DNA of 15,762 nt from an uncultured Collinsella sp. GTDB lineage: Bacteria > Actinomycetota > Coriobacteriia > Coriobacteriales > Coriobacteriaceae. The number at the start of each line of letters is the position of its first letter. The first letter of the stretch is position 1. The DNA lies in the NCBI GenBank assembly GCA_958447445.1, contig CAUDAE010000030.1:1-15762 (forward strand), given 5' to 3'. This document shows positions 1 through 7,267 of this stretch, piece after piece. Both the position numbers and the translations under genes were made by a program. The notes beneath the pieces were generated by a model, which saw only the letters and a list, made by a program, of their open reading frames with translations, had not been told where the DNA came from and made no database searches.

Positions 1-30
1 GCTGGCATGTAAAGTTGCCTTCACCGACTG

Positions 31-119
31 CGGAGCACAGGGCGGGGAAACACCTTTCCCTCTCGCTCACGGCTGCGCAGGTCGCGCGAGGCAAAGGTGT
101 TTCCCCACCCTGTGCTCCG
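31..119. repeat. 27-bp near-perfect inverted repeat (long hairpin)
   Basis: Arms 31-57 and 93-119 are reverse complements with a single mismatch, at base 43, around a 35-base spacer. A shorter pairing inside the spacer (CTCGC near 62-66 with GCGAG near 86-90) could extend the stem. No open reading frame with a ribosome site covers it, and no obvious flanking target duplication is seen. It could be a small palindromic mobile element (MITE-like), or the structured part of a short RNA that ends at the terminator at 168-198. The sequence alone does not decide between these. Confidence 0.75.
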
Positions 120-167
120 GCTTCGGGTCGTCGCGTGCTCGCTACTGAAAAACTGATAAGAAGTTAG

Positions 168-198
168 CGTGCCGCCCCTTTTGGGGCGGCACGTTTTT
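168..198 (+). terminator. Intrinsic terminator
   Basis: An 11-bp perfect GC-rich stem (168-178 with 183-193) closes a TTTT loop and is followed by five T residues (194-198). The T-run lies on the plus strand side only, so it ends a plus-strand transcript. That transcript starts at or before the left edge, either an upstream gene outside the window or a short RNA containing the inverted repeat at 31-119. Confidence 0.85.
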
Positions 199-450
199 GT
201 ATGGGTCCCGGTCTCCACAATTTTCGTCAAGCTTTTGGTTAGATTTTGGTTAGTTGGCGGGTTGGCGGAAGGGCGAAAGATCATTCGATAAAAAAGCTCA
301 AAGAAAGTGCTGGTAGGGGAGTTGTTGAGCCTTTCGACAGTTTTCTGACAAAAGAATCCTTGCGGCTATTGCCGCGGATTTCGTTGCTACTGCCGCGATG
401 GTGCGGGATGCTGGGCGCAAGCGTCGAATGCTCCGATTGAGGAGGCCAAC
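199..450. other. Non-coding stretch with a short tandem repeat
   Basis: No convincing gene was found here. The 10-base unit TTTTGGTTAG occurs twice (233-242 and 244-253) with one base between, followed directly by TTGGCGG and GTTGGCGG (254-268). A small GCGGC/GCCGC hairpin lies near 361-374. The stretch presumably carries the promoter of the gene at 451, but no clear -35/-10 pair can be picked out. Confidence 0.4.
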
Positions 451-873
451 ATGGATCTGTTTCTTGAGACCCCGCAGCAACAAGCCGAGCGCATGTTGCG
501 CCAACAGCAGCGGCTTATGGAGATGCAAATGCAAGGGGCAACCGTCCAGCCTCCTGCGCAAAACGCCGCGCCCGCGGTATCGTTTGCGGGTGAGGTGGAC
601 CCAGGAGCCTATTCCGTACAGCAAGATTCATATGCGCAGGAGCTTGCGTTCGACAAGCGTCGTGCGCGTCGCCGTCGCTGGGCCCAGCGCCTGCATACGC
701 TGGCGATGATCGTGCTGATCCCGTTGGGACTCGCGGCAATCTTCTTGGCCTCATATGCCCTCACGTGCATTCTCAACGGCGCCTCGCCCAGCGAGGTGCT
801 TGAGCACTTGGCAGCTCTCGGCCAGCGCCTGGGCGATGTCGTAACAACCATCCGCGCCGGCTGGGAGAGTTAG
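451..873 (+). CDS. Small single-pass membrane protein, unknown function
   Basis: This is a 140-residue protein that I do not recognise. The first 30 residues are rich in Gln, Met and Arg (Gln runs near residues 9-28) and probably helical. They are followed by a Pro/Ala linker (32-45), a strongly basic patch (residues 69-80) and one hydrophobic segment (about 84-108). The basic patch before the helix predicts a cytoplasmic N-terminus. About 32 residues follow the helix, ending in an amphipathic stretch. The start is supported by GGAGG at 441-445, five bases before the ATG. Its 118-base gap to the next gene shows no terminator. There is no catalytic motif and no signal-peptidase site. It could be a membrane-anchored adaptor, but that is only a guess. 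Confidence 0.7.
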   Translation: MDLFLETPQQQAERMLRQQQRLMEMQMQGATVQPPAQNAAPAVSFAGEVDPGAYSVQQDSYAQELAFDKRRARRRRWAQRLHTLAMIVLIPLGLAAIFLASYALTCILNGASPSEVLEHLAALGQRLGDVVTTIRAGWES

Positions 874-963
874 CGTTTGTCGCATCAGGACTTCGAGGGT
901 GTAGGGATTGTCGCCACGAGTAGAATCCTTGCATCCTGTGGGTCCCGTCATGCGACTGAATAG

Positions 964-987
964 TATTATTAAAGATGAATAATAATA
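964..987. promoter_or_regulatory. AT-rich dyad upstream of the HTH-like gene
   Basis: TATTATT (964-970) and AATAATA (981-987) form an inverted repeat with a 10-base spacer, just upstream of the ribosome site of the next gene. The stretch is much richer in A+T than its surroundings. It may be a promoter -10 region, an operator for autoregulation, or both; no matching -35 element at normal spacing is evident. Confidence 0.35.
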
Positions 988-1009
988 GCAAATGAACGGA
1001 GGTGCTCGG

Positions 1010-1573
1010 TTGAATCTGACCTTTGAGGGATTCTTAAAAGGCTATTGCCGAGAGCTATCCGGACAGCAGTCACTGAGTTTTAGAAAACTGGTTGAGCAGG
1101 CGATGACGGTTGCGCCGCGCGTGGCGGAGCCTCTGTTTTTGCTCGCTTTGGCGCAGGGCAAAGCAGAATACGTTCTGGGTTTATCCGAGGGCTCGTGGAT
1201 GGAAGAGGGTTACCGAGGCGTTTTGTCCTTGTACGGCCAAACGGGTAGCCTGGTATCTCTATGCGCCGAAGACAAACTCCCTAACCGTTATACCAACGTT
1301 TGGCGCGCGTATAGAGCGGCGAAGGAAAAGCCGGCGGCCGACAGAAGGGTGAACGCCCTGATGAGAAAGAAAACGCTGGAAGCATTGGAGGAATCGGGTG
1401 TAACGCGCTATGGTCTCTGCCGTGCTCTGCACCTGAATAAAGGAAACGTATACGCATACTTGGCCGGCGATGACTCAAAGGTGAGCAGGGAGACGGCACG
1501 CCGCATTATGGAATATGCGGAGGAGAGGGGCACCCAAGAAGGGGCCGGGCGCCCGGTGCGTGTGGCGGGGTAA
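1010..1573 (+). CDS. Small helix-turn-helix-like protein, probable regulator
   Basis: An in-frame ATG lies at 992, but GGAGG sits at 998-1002, downstream of that ATG and seven bases before an in-frame TTG at 1010. TTG is therefore the better start, giving 187 residues. The C-terminal part (about residues 115-172) is basic and helical. It has the spacing of a helix-turn-helix: a helix with LEALEESGVT, then YGLCRALHLNKGNVYAYL, then a third helix RETARRIMEYAEE. This suggests DNA binding. The first ~100 residues are helical, without a family I recognise. The base composition is less GC-rich than the neighbouring rmuC. It ends 51 bases before the preferred rmuC start with no terminator between, so co-transcription with rmuC is possible. 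Family and target are unknown. Confidence 0.7.
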   Translation: MNLTFEGFLKGYCRELSGQQSLSFRKLVEQAMTVAPRVAEPLFLLALAQGKAEYVLGLSEGSWMEEGYRGVLSLYGQTGSLVSLCAEDKLPNRYTNVWRAYRAAKEKPAADRRVNALMRKKTLEALEESGVTRYGLCRALHLNKGNVYAYLAGDDSKVSRETARRIMEYAEERGTQEGAGRPVRVAG

Positions 1574-1624
1574 GATTGATCGCGGTTTTGATTGATGATT
1601 GATTGGGTTTGTTGGGCGGAGACT

Positions 1625-2980
1625 ATGTCTGCTATTGATATCGTGCTTGTTGTGATCGCCTTGGTGGCGGTGGGGGTTGCTGTGGCTTGTGCCCTGCAGC
1701 TCAAGGGCCTTCGCACCGAGCTGCGGGAGCGCGGCGATAGCGGGGCAGAGATGCTGGCTGCGCTCGAGCAGGCCAACAACGCGCTCGGCACCCTGAACGT
1801 CGCGTTGGCAGAAACCCGCCGCACGGCAAATGCCATCGCGCAACAGCAGACGACCGATGCGGCCGTAGAGCAGCAGCGCTACCTGACTATCGCGCGTGAG
1901 TTCTCACAGGCTGGCGACCGTATGGACGACCTGCGCCGCGAGACGGCCCAACAACTCGGTGCCAACCGCGAGGGCATCGAGCGCCGCCTGGACAAAGTGC
2001 GCGAGACGGTCGATGCCCAGCTGGGCGCCATCCGCAAGGACAACAACGTGCAGCTCGATCAGATGCGCGCGACGGTGGACGAGAAACTTTCCCGTACGCT
2101 CAACGATCGCCTGTCTGCATCGTTTAAACAGGTGAGCGACCAGCTCGAGGCTGTGTACAAGGGCCTGGGCGACATGCAGTCCATTGCTACCGGCGTAGGC
2201 GACCTCAAGCGCGTGCTGGGCAATGTAAAAGCGCGCGGCATTTTGGGCGAGGTGCAGCTGGGTGTAATCCTGGCGGACATCCTTACGCCCGACCAGTATC
2301 TGGAAAATGTCGCCACCAAGCCTGGCGCCTCGGAGCGCGTTGAGTTTGCCGTCAAACTGCCGGTGGACGAGGGCGATCCCGTGCTGCTGCCGATTGACTC
2401 CAAATTCCCGGGCGATGCGTACGAGCACTTGCTCGACGCGCAAGAGTCGGGGGATGCCGAGGCTGTGGCCACCGCGCGCAAGACGCTCGATGCGATGGTA
2501 AAGCGCGAGGCAAAGGACATCTGCGAAAAGTACCTGAGCGTGCCCGCGACCACCAACTTTGGCATTATGTTCGTGCCTTTTGAGGGTCTGTACGCCGAGG
2601 TCGTCAGTCGCCCCGGGCTTATCGAGACCCTGGGCCGCGACTATCACGTCAACGTTGCCGGCCCCAGCACCATGGCGGCCATCCTCAACAGTCTGCAGAT
2701 GAGCTACCAGACGTTTAAGCTGCAAAAACGCACCGACGACGTGCTGCGTGTGCTCTCTGCCGTCAAGGCCGAGCTGCCACGCTATCAGGCGGCGCTGCGC
2801 CGCGCCCAGCAGCAGATCGAGACCGCGGGAAAGACAGTCGAGGGCATCATCACCACGCGCACCAACGTTATGGAGCGCAAGCTCAAGGATATCGACGCGC
2901 TGGAAGACGCGCGGGAGGCCGACGAGATCTTGGGGCTCACATCCGCAGGCCCGCTCGCAGACCAAAAAGACGAGGACTAG
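1625..2980 (+). CDS. rmuC: DNA recombination protein RmuC
   Basis: This is a 451-residue RmuC family protein (E. coli RmuC is about 475). In E. coli, loss of RmuC raises inversions at short inverted repeats; the family is predicted to be nuclease-related. One N-terminal membrane segment (about residues 3-25) anchors it. A long coiled coil rich in Glu, Arg and Gln follows (about 26-185). The conserved core comes next, with ARGILGE (203-209) and VLLPIDSKFP (253-262), typical of the family. The start was chosen at ATG 1625, which follows GGAG at 1618-1621. The ATG at 1595 and a TTG at 1592 are in frame but lack a ribosome site and would add about ten residues before the membrane helix. The spacing of GGAG to 1625 is short (three bases), so the start is not certain. 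A terminator follows at 2998-3028. Confidence 0.9.
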   Translation: MSAIDIVLVVIALVAVGVAVACALQLKGLRTELRERGDSGAEMLAALEQANNALGTLNVALAETRRTANAIAQQQTTDAAVEQQRYLTIAREFSQAGDRMDDLRRETAQQLGANREGIERRLDKVRETVDAQLGAIRKDNNVQLDQMRATVDEKLSRTLNDRLSASFKQVSDQLEAVYKGLGDMQSIATGVGDLKRVLGNVKARGILGEVQLGVILADILTPDQYLENVATKPGASERVEFAVKLPVDEGDPVLLPIDSKFPGDAYEHLLDAQESGDAEAVATARKTLDAMVKREAKDICEKYLSVPATTNFGIMFVPFEGLYAEVVSRPGLIETLGRDYHVNVAGPSTMAAILNSLQMSYQTFKLQKRTDDVLRVLSAVKAELPRYQAALRRAQQQIETAGKTVEGIITTRTNVMERKLKDIDALEDAREADEILGLTSAGPLADQKDED

Positions 2981-2997
2981 CTGCATCTGACGGCGGG

Positions 2998-3028
2998 GCG
3001 CTCGCGCAAGCACGGCGCGGGCGCTTTT
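2998..3028 (+). terminator. Intrinsic terminator after rmuC
   Basis: A 10-bp GC stem (2998-3007 with 3015-3024, one G-U pair) with a seven-base loop is followed by TTTT at 3025-3028. It lies 18 bases after the rmuC stop codon and separates it from the ABC exporter. Confidence 0.8.
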
Positions 3029-3038
3029 CGCATCGTGC

Positions 3039-3069
3039 TTGCCTGAAGTGCGCTTCAATGTGCAACAAT
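3039..3069 (+). promoter_or_regulatory. Possible promoter of the ABC exporter
   Basis: TTGCCT (3039-3044) and AACAAT (3064-3069) resemble -35 and -10 boxes at 19-base spacing. They lie just after the rmuC terminator and before the preferred exporter start at 3104. A small inverted repeat, TGAAG/CTTCA (3044-3057), lies between them and could be an operator half-site pair. The match is weak. Confidence 0.3.
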
Positions 3070-3103
3070 GGCGTTTCGCCCTATCAGACGCGAAAGGAAG
3101 CCC

Positions 3104-4906
3104 ATGTCTCAGAGAAGCACCAGTCCGCTCAAACGCTCCACTGTGCGTCGCACGCTCCGGCGTTTTTGGGATGTCACGCGCACACAGCCGCTGATCGTCT
3201 TTCTCTCGGTATTCTCGTCGGCGGGCTATATCTTTTTGCTCACGTTTGCCAACACCTACGTGATGGCCCTCATCGTCGACCGCGTCCAAGCGGGTTCCGT
3301 GGCGGGCGATCAAGTATTCGAGGTCTTTGGCCCCTACATTCTGGCGCTCGTGCTCGTTAACCTAGCGGGCCAGATCCTCTCCAAGCTGCAGGACTACACC
3401 GTCTACAAGCTCGAGATTGCGGGTAACTACCACTTGGCGCGCCTGTGCTTCGACACGCTCTCCAATCAATCCATGACATTTCACACCAGCCGCTTTGGCG
3501 GATCGCTTGTGAGCCAAACGAGCCGTTTTATGAGCGGCTACACGGGTCTGGTGGACGTAACAGTGTATTCGCTCATTCCCACTATCACCTCGGTTGTCTG
3601 CACGGTGGCGGCGCTCGCCCCGGTGGTGCCGACATTTACCGTGATCCTGGTGGGCATTATGGTCGTCTACATCGCGTTTGTCTGGCTTATGTACAAGCGC
3701 ATCATGCCGCTTTCGGCCGCGACGTCCGCCGCGCAGAACAAGCTGTCGGGCGTGCTGTCCGACGCGGTCACGAACATCCTAGCCGTTAAGACCTGTGGGC
3801 GCGAGGACTTTGAGCGCGACCTGTTCGATACCGCCGACCGTGCTGCACGCGACGCCGAGACGGTCTCGATGCACGCCATGATGCAGCGCAACTTTACGAC
3901 CTCGGGCCTTATCGTCATCACTATGGCCGTGGTGAGTGTGTTCGTCGCGGGCGGCAACGCGTGGTTTGGCATCTCGGCCGGCGCGCTCGTCATGATCTTT
4001 ACCTATACGTACAACCTCACCATGCGTCTGAACTACGTGAGCTCCATGATGCAGCGCATCAACCGCGCGTTGGGCGATGCGGCCGAGATGACGCGTGTGC
4101 TGGATGAACCGCGCCTGGTGGCGGACGACGAGAACGCCCCCGAGCTCAAGGTGGGCGAGGGCGCGATTGATTTTGAGCACCTGAGCTTCGCATACCGTGA
4201 CGCCGCGGCGGGCGAGAGCGTGTTCGACGACCTGACGCTTCATGTGGCGGCGGGCCAGCGCGTGAGCCTGGTGGGCAAATCGGGCTCGGGCAAGACGACG
4301 CTCACCAAGCTGTTGCTGCGCCTGGACGACGTACAGGGCGGCCGCGTGCTCGTGGACGGCCAGGACGTCTCGCGCTGCACGCAGCAGAGCCTGCGCCGCC
4401 AGGTTGCCTACGTACCGCAGGAGGCGCTGCTGTTCCATCGCTCCATTCGCGAGAATATCGCCTACGGCCGTCCCGACGCCACCGACGAGCAGATCCGCGA
4501 GGCCGCGCGTCTGGCCAATGCCCTGGAGTTTATCGACCGCCTGCCCCGTGGCTTTGACACCATGGTGGGCGAGCGCGGCGTTAAGCTTTCGGGCGGCCAA
4601 CGCCAGCGCGTGGCCATTGCCCGCGCTATCCTGACCGACGCGCCGATTCTGGTGCTCGACGAGGCGACGTCTGCCCTGGACAGCGAGTCCGAGGCGCTGG
4701 TGCAGGAGGCGCTCGAGAACCTGATGCGCGGCCGCACCTCCATTGTGGTGGCGCATCGCCTGTCCACCGTGGCGGCGCTCGACCGCATCGTGGTACTGGC
4801 GAACGGCGAGATTGTCGAGGACGGTACGCATGCGCAGCTTGTCGAGGCGGGCGGCGAGTACGCAAGCCTGTGGGGCCGCCAGACCGGCGCATTTTTGGAG
4901 GCGTAA
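3104..4906 (+). CDS. ABC exporter half-transporter (membrane domain fused to ATPase)
   Basis: This 600-residue protein has the layout of type IV ABC exporters (MsbA/MdlB type). An N-terminal membrane domain occupies about residues 1-320 with hydrophobic helices. The nucleotide-binding domain has Walker A GKSGSGKTT (391-399), signature LSGGQ (495-499), Walker B ILVLDE (515-520) and H-loop His551. All catalytic residues are intact, so it should be an active ATPase. It works as a dimer. No second half-transporter lies beside it, so a homodimer is likely. Substrate (drug, lipid or peptide) cannot be told. ATG 3104 is preferred because AGGAAG lies at 3095-3100. An in-frame ATG at 3068 has no ribosome site and overlaps the possible -10 box. 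It is flanked by a terminator upstream and nth 63 bases downstream. Confidence 0.92.
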   Translation: MSQRSTSPLKRSTVRRTLRRFWDVTRTQPLIVFLSVFSSAGYIFLLTFANTYVMALIVDRVQAGSVAGDQVFEVFGPYILALVLVNLAGQILSKLQDYTVYKLEIAGNYHLARLCFDTLSNQSMTFHTSRFGGSLVSQTSRFMSGYTGLVDVTVYSLIPTITSVVCTVAALAPVVPTFTVILVGIMVVYIAFVWLMYKRIMPLSAATSAAQNKLSGVLSDAVTNILAVKTCGREDFERDLFDTADRAARDAETVSMHAMMQRNFTTSGLIVITMAVVSVFVAGGNAWFGISAGALVMIFTYTYNLTMRLNYVSSMMQRINRALGDAAEMTRVLDEPRLVADDENAPELKVGEGAIDFEHLSFAYRDAAAGESVFDDLTLHVAAGQRVSLVGKSGSGKTTLTKLLLRLDDVQGGRVLVDGQDVSRCTQQSLRRQVAYVPQEALLFHRSIRENIAYGRPDATDEQIREAARLANALEFIDRLPRGFDTMVGERGVKLSGGQRQRVAIARAILTDAPILVLDEATSALDSESEALVQEALENLMRGRTSIVVAHRLSTVAALDRIVVLANGEIVEDGTHAQLVEAGGEYASLWGRQTGAFLEA

Positions 4907-4969
4907 AGACCCCATACGTGGGAGAATCGTGCCCATAAGTTTGTTATGCCGCTGAGCCGAGGAGTCGTT

Positions 4970-5632
4970 ATGCCACGCGAGACCAATGCCGCCAAACGCG
5001 AGCGCGCCGTTGAGGTGTGCGAGCGCCTCAACCGTCGCTATGGCCCGGTCGAGTGCTTTTTGGACCACGAGAATCCCTTTAGGCTGCTCATCGCGGTGCT
5101 GCTCTCGGCGCAGACGACCGACGCGCAGGTCAACAAGGTGACGCCGAAGCTGTTTGCCCAGTGGCCCACGCCCGAGGCCATGGCGGGGGCGAGCGTGGCC
5201 GATGTGGCCGACACCATTAAGTCACTCGGCTTTTATAAGAGTAAGGCCAAGCACGCTGTGGAGGCCGCGCAGATGATCGTTGCCGATTATGGTGGCGAGG
5301 TGCCGGCCGACATGAAGGAGCTCGTCAAACTGCCGGGTGTGGGTCGCAAGACGGCGAACATCGTGCTCAACGTGGGATTTGGCATTGTCGAGGGCATCGC
5401 GGTCGATACACACGTCAACCGCATTGCGCACCGCCTGATGCTGAGTCCCAAGACGCATGCCAAGGAGCCGCTCAAGACCGAGCAAGACCTGCTCAAGATT
5501 TTGCCGCACGAGTATTGGGAATCGGTCAACCACCAGTGGATTACCTTTGGCCGCGAGATCTGCGACGCCCGCAAACCTAAGTGCGACGAGTGCCCGCTGG
5601 CGGATTTGTGCCCCAGCGTACGGGTGAGCTAG
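4970..5632 (+). CDS. nth: Endonuclease III (bifunctional DNA glycosylase/AP lyase)
   Basis: This 220-residue enzyme matches the family's usual size (E. coli Nth is 211). It removes oxidised pyrimidines and cuts the abasic site in base-excision repair. The helix-hairpin-helix reads LPGVGRKTA (121-129), with the catalytic lysine at Lys127. The catalytic aspartate is Asp146 in VDTHV, equivalent to E. coli Lys120 and Asp138. The four iron-sulfur cysteines are all present in the C-x6-C-x2-C-x5-C pattern (Cys198, 205, 208, 214). The start at ATG 4970 follows GAGGAG at 4959-4964. The in-frame ATG at 4946 has no ribosome site. It lies 63 bases after the exporter gene without a clear terminator, and converges on the minus-strand ATPase gene. 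Confidence 0.96.
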   Translation: MPRETNAAKRERAVEVCERLNRRYGPVECFLDHENPFRLLIAVLLSAQTTDAQVNKVTPKLFAQWPTPEAMAGASVADVADTIKSLGFYKSKAKHAVEAAQMIVADYGGEVPADMKELVKLPGVGRKTANIVLNVGFGIVEGIAVDTHVNRIAHRLMLSPKTHAKEPLKTEQDLLKILPHEYWESVNHQWITFGREICDARKPKCDECPLADLCPSVRVS

Positions 5633-5709
5633 GTTACAAGGGCAGGCCGCCACTCTTGCGTATCTCCGGGCGGTACAAATCGGGACGCGGCCGGTGACCA
5701 CGGCGCTCG

Positions 5710-6867
5710 CTACGACTCCCGAAGCAAGAACTCTTCTACCGGCACGACCGATGCCCCCTCGGTATCGTAGCGCTCGGAGCCGCGATATACGACGGCTCGG
5801 TCCTTTGCGGGAATGCCAAGTTCGGAACCAACAGAGCGTAGGTGTCGAGCGAATGTGTCGCGGTAGGTAGCGCCCGATTTGATTTCGAACGCCTGTGGGC
5901 GAGCCGGCTCTGTTAGATCGATAAGGTCGATCTCTCGTTTGCTGTCGTCGCGATAAAAGGCAAGCGTGGGCTCGAGGCCTCTGTTGAGGTATGCCTTCTG
6001 GCGTTCCGAGACAACGAGGTTTTCGAATATTTCCCCGCTTAGGGGGTGGTTCATGAGACTGCGCTCGTCGTGAATGCCAAGCAGATGGCAAAGTAGTCCC
6101 GTGTCGTAGAAGTACAATTTTGGCGCTTTGGTAAGCCGCTTGCGCATGTTTCCAGCATATGGTTGAAGCAGGAACACCAAATAGCTTGATTGCAGGATCG
6201 AAAGCCACGAGCTGATCGTCGCCGTGGCGACTCCCACATCAGCAGCGAGTCTTGATAGGTTGAGCAGCCCTCCCACGCAAGCCGCGCACAGCCCGATCAT
6301 TTTTCTAAAGGAGCTCAGGTTGCGCACGTCGAGAAGGCCGCCCGCGTCGCGTTCCACATAGGTCATAAGGTAATTTTGGTAGAACATATCGGTGGGGATG
6401 CCCGCATCGTATATGCGCGGGTATCCCCCGCGAATCAGGTAGGTGTCAAGCGAGATTTGCGTGTCGCTGAGCTCCTGGTAGGAGAGAGGCAGGAGTTTGA
6501 GCATGCCGACGCGCCCGGCAAGCGATTGCTGGATGTTGTGCATGAGCAAAAAGTTTTGCGAGCCGGACAATACATACTGGCCGGTCCTTCCGCGTTCGTC
6601 GGAGGCGACCTGAATCATGCTGAACAGCTCCGGTGCATATTGGGCCTCGTCGATGATCAGATGATCGGGGCGCCTGCTGATAAAGCCGACGGGGTCATCG
6701 AGTGCGGCGCGACGGACTTCCGGGTTTTCGAGGTTGAGATATTCATATTCAGGAAAAACGGCCTTGATGAGAGTTGACTTGCCGCTTTGGCGTGGCCCCG
6801 TAAGCGAGACGACGGGAAACCATTCTGACATGTCGCGTAGCTTCTGGGCCATGGTTCGCTCAATCAT
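5710..6867 (-). CDS. AAA-type ATPase with DUF4143-like C-terminal domain
   Basis: This 385-residue protein has the two-part layout of a widespread, poorly understood ATPase family. An N-terminal AAA_14-type domain carries Walker A GPRQSGKS (24-31), Walker B HLIIDEAQ (69-76) and a sensor-like VLSGSQNF. A DUF4143-type C-terminus follows. The C-terminus has the acidic/basic pattern of the PD-(D/E)XK fold: REID (311-314, Asp314) then FEIK (327-330, Glu328 and Lys330). All motifs look intact. The start ATG at 6867 follows an AAGGG-like site on the minus strand. The gene is visibly less GC-rich than nth and mfd, stands alone on the opposite strand, and is preceded by a cluster of degenerate repeats. 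This suggests an acquired accessory gene. Its cellular role is unknown; neither a toxin partner nor a transposase is adjacent. Confidence 0.88.
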   Translation of the reverse strand: MIERTMAQKLRDMSEWFPVVSLTGPRQSGKSTLIKAVFPEYEYLNLENPEVRRAALDDPVGFISRRPDHLIIDEAQYAPELFSMIQVASDERGRTGQYVLSGSQNFLLMHNIQQSLAGRVGMLKLLPLSYQELSDTQISLDTYLIRGGYPRIYDAGIPTDMFYQNYLMTYVERDAGGLLDVRNLSSFRKMIGLCAACVGGLLNLSRLAADVGVATATISSWLSILQSSYLVFLLQPYAGNMRKRLTKAPKLYFYDTGLLCHLLGIHDERSLMNHPLSGEIFENLVVSERQKAYLNRGLEPTLAFYRDDSKREIDLIDLTEPARPQAFEIKSGATYRDTFARHLRSVGSELGIPAKDRAVVYRGSERYDTEGASVVPVEEFLLRES

Positions 6868-6972
6868 TTTTAACGCCCTTCGTGTCTAGCATCTCATGCT
6901 CGTAGGCATGCTTTTGGTTTGAAAGTCTCGTACCGAGTTTGTCGGTATCTGCCGGGTTTCGTGGCAGGTCTT

Positions 6973-7062
6973 TGGGATTTGCCACATCGGCAAGGCAAAA
7001 AACCATAATTACTAACTAGAAGTTACCACAACTGTAAAGTAGAAATTGCCATAATTGCAAAG
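6973..7062. repeat. Cluster of degenerate ~23-bp repeats with dyad symmetry
   Basis: Three adjoining 23-base units (6994-7016, 7017-7039, 7040-7062) are imperfect copies. Unit one shares the core CCATAATT exactly with unit three, and unit two shares TAGAA..T..CC with unit three. A fourth, more diverged unit lies at about 6973-6995. Three of the units contain TTRC-N7-GYAA: TTGC/GCAA at 6979-6993, TTAC/GTAA at 7023-7037 and TTGC/GCAA at 7046-7060. The cluster lies 106-195 bases upstream of the ATPase start and 206-295 bases upstream of the mfd start. It could hold operators for either gene or be a small repeat element. Confidence 0.65.
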
Positions 7063-7183
7063 TAATGCAGGTAGAAGCTGGTAATTGGTGCTGTCCGATC
7101 AGGCTGTTTTGTGCCGAGGGCGTTCGGGCATGCGCGTTTTGGGGTGGCTGTTCGGCGCGCGCTGGCGTGCCCACCTCATGCGT

Positions 7184-7189
7184 TACCAT
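7184..7189 (+). promoter_or_regulatory. mfd: Possible -10 element of mfd
   Basis: TACCAT lies 79 bases before the mfd start and about 26 bases before the leader hairpin. It resembles a -10 box, but no good -35 box is found 16-18 bases upstream. Offered only as the most likely transcription start region. Confidence 0.25.
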
Positions 7190-7214
7190 GACAGGCAACG
7201 AAATCCGCCGCATA

Positions 7215-7242
7215 CCCGCCGAGCTTGCCTCGGCGGGCTTTT
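7215..7242 (+). terminator. Terminator-like hairpin in the mfd leader
   Basis: A perfect 9-bp GC stem (7215-7223 with 7229-7237) with a five-base loop is followed by C and TTTT (7239-7242). It points along the plus strand, yet no plus-strand gene lies between the minus-strand ATPase gene and mfd. It ends 25 bases before the mfd start codon. It therefore either stops a short non-coding transcript or acts on the mfd leader itself as an attenuator. Confidence 0.7.
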
Positions 7243-7267
7243 GGCGTTGCAATGCCGGAGGAACAGC

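Noticed and set aside
31..119. Complete insertion sequence or known structural RNA (tmRNA, 6S, SRP, RNase P)
   Set aside because: No transposase frame, and none of the signature segments of these RNAs is recognisable.
21..284. Minus-strand 87-codon frame across the left-end inverted repeat
   Set aside because: It reads through the hairpin and terminator, with low-complexity composition and no ribosome site.
1904..3313. Long minus-strand open frame (469 codons) opposite rmuC and the exporter start
   Set aside because: It lies antisense to rmuC, crosses the rmuC terminator, has no ribosome site and encodes His/Leu/Arg-rich protein with no motif. This is typical of open antisense frames in GC-rich genes.
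3779..5068. Minus-strand open frame across the exporter ATPase domain and the start of nth
   Set aside because: Antisense to two well supported genes, without motif or ribosome site.
5633..5709. Two-way terminator between nth and the ATPase gene
   Set aside because: Only a 5-bp possible stem with a long loop and no T-run on either strand.
6973..7062. CRISPR array
   Set aside because: The ~23-base units adjoin without unique spacers and are too diverged. No cas gene is present.
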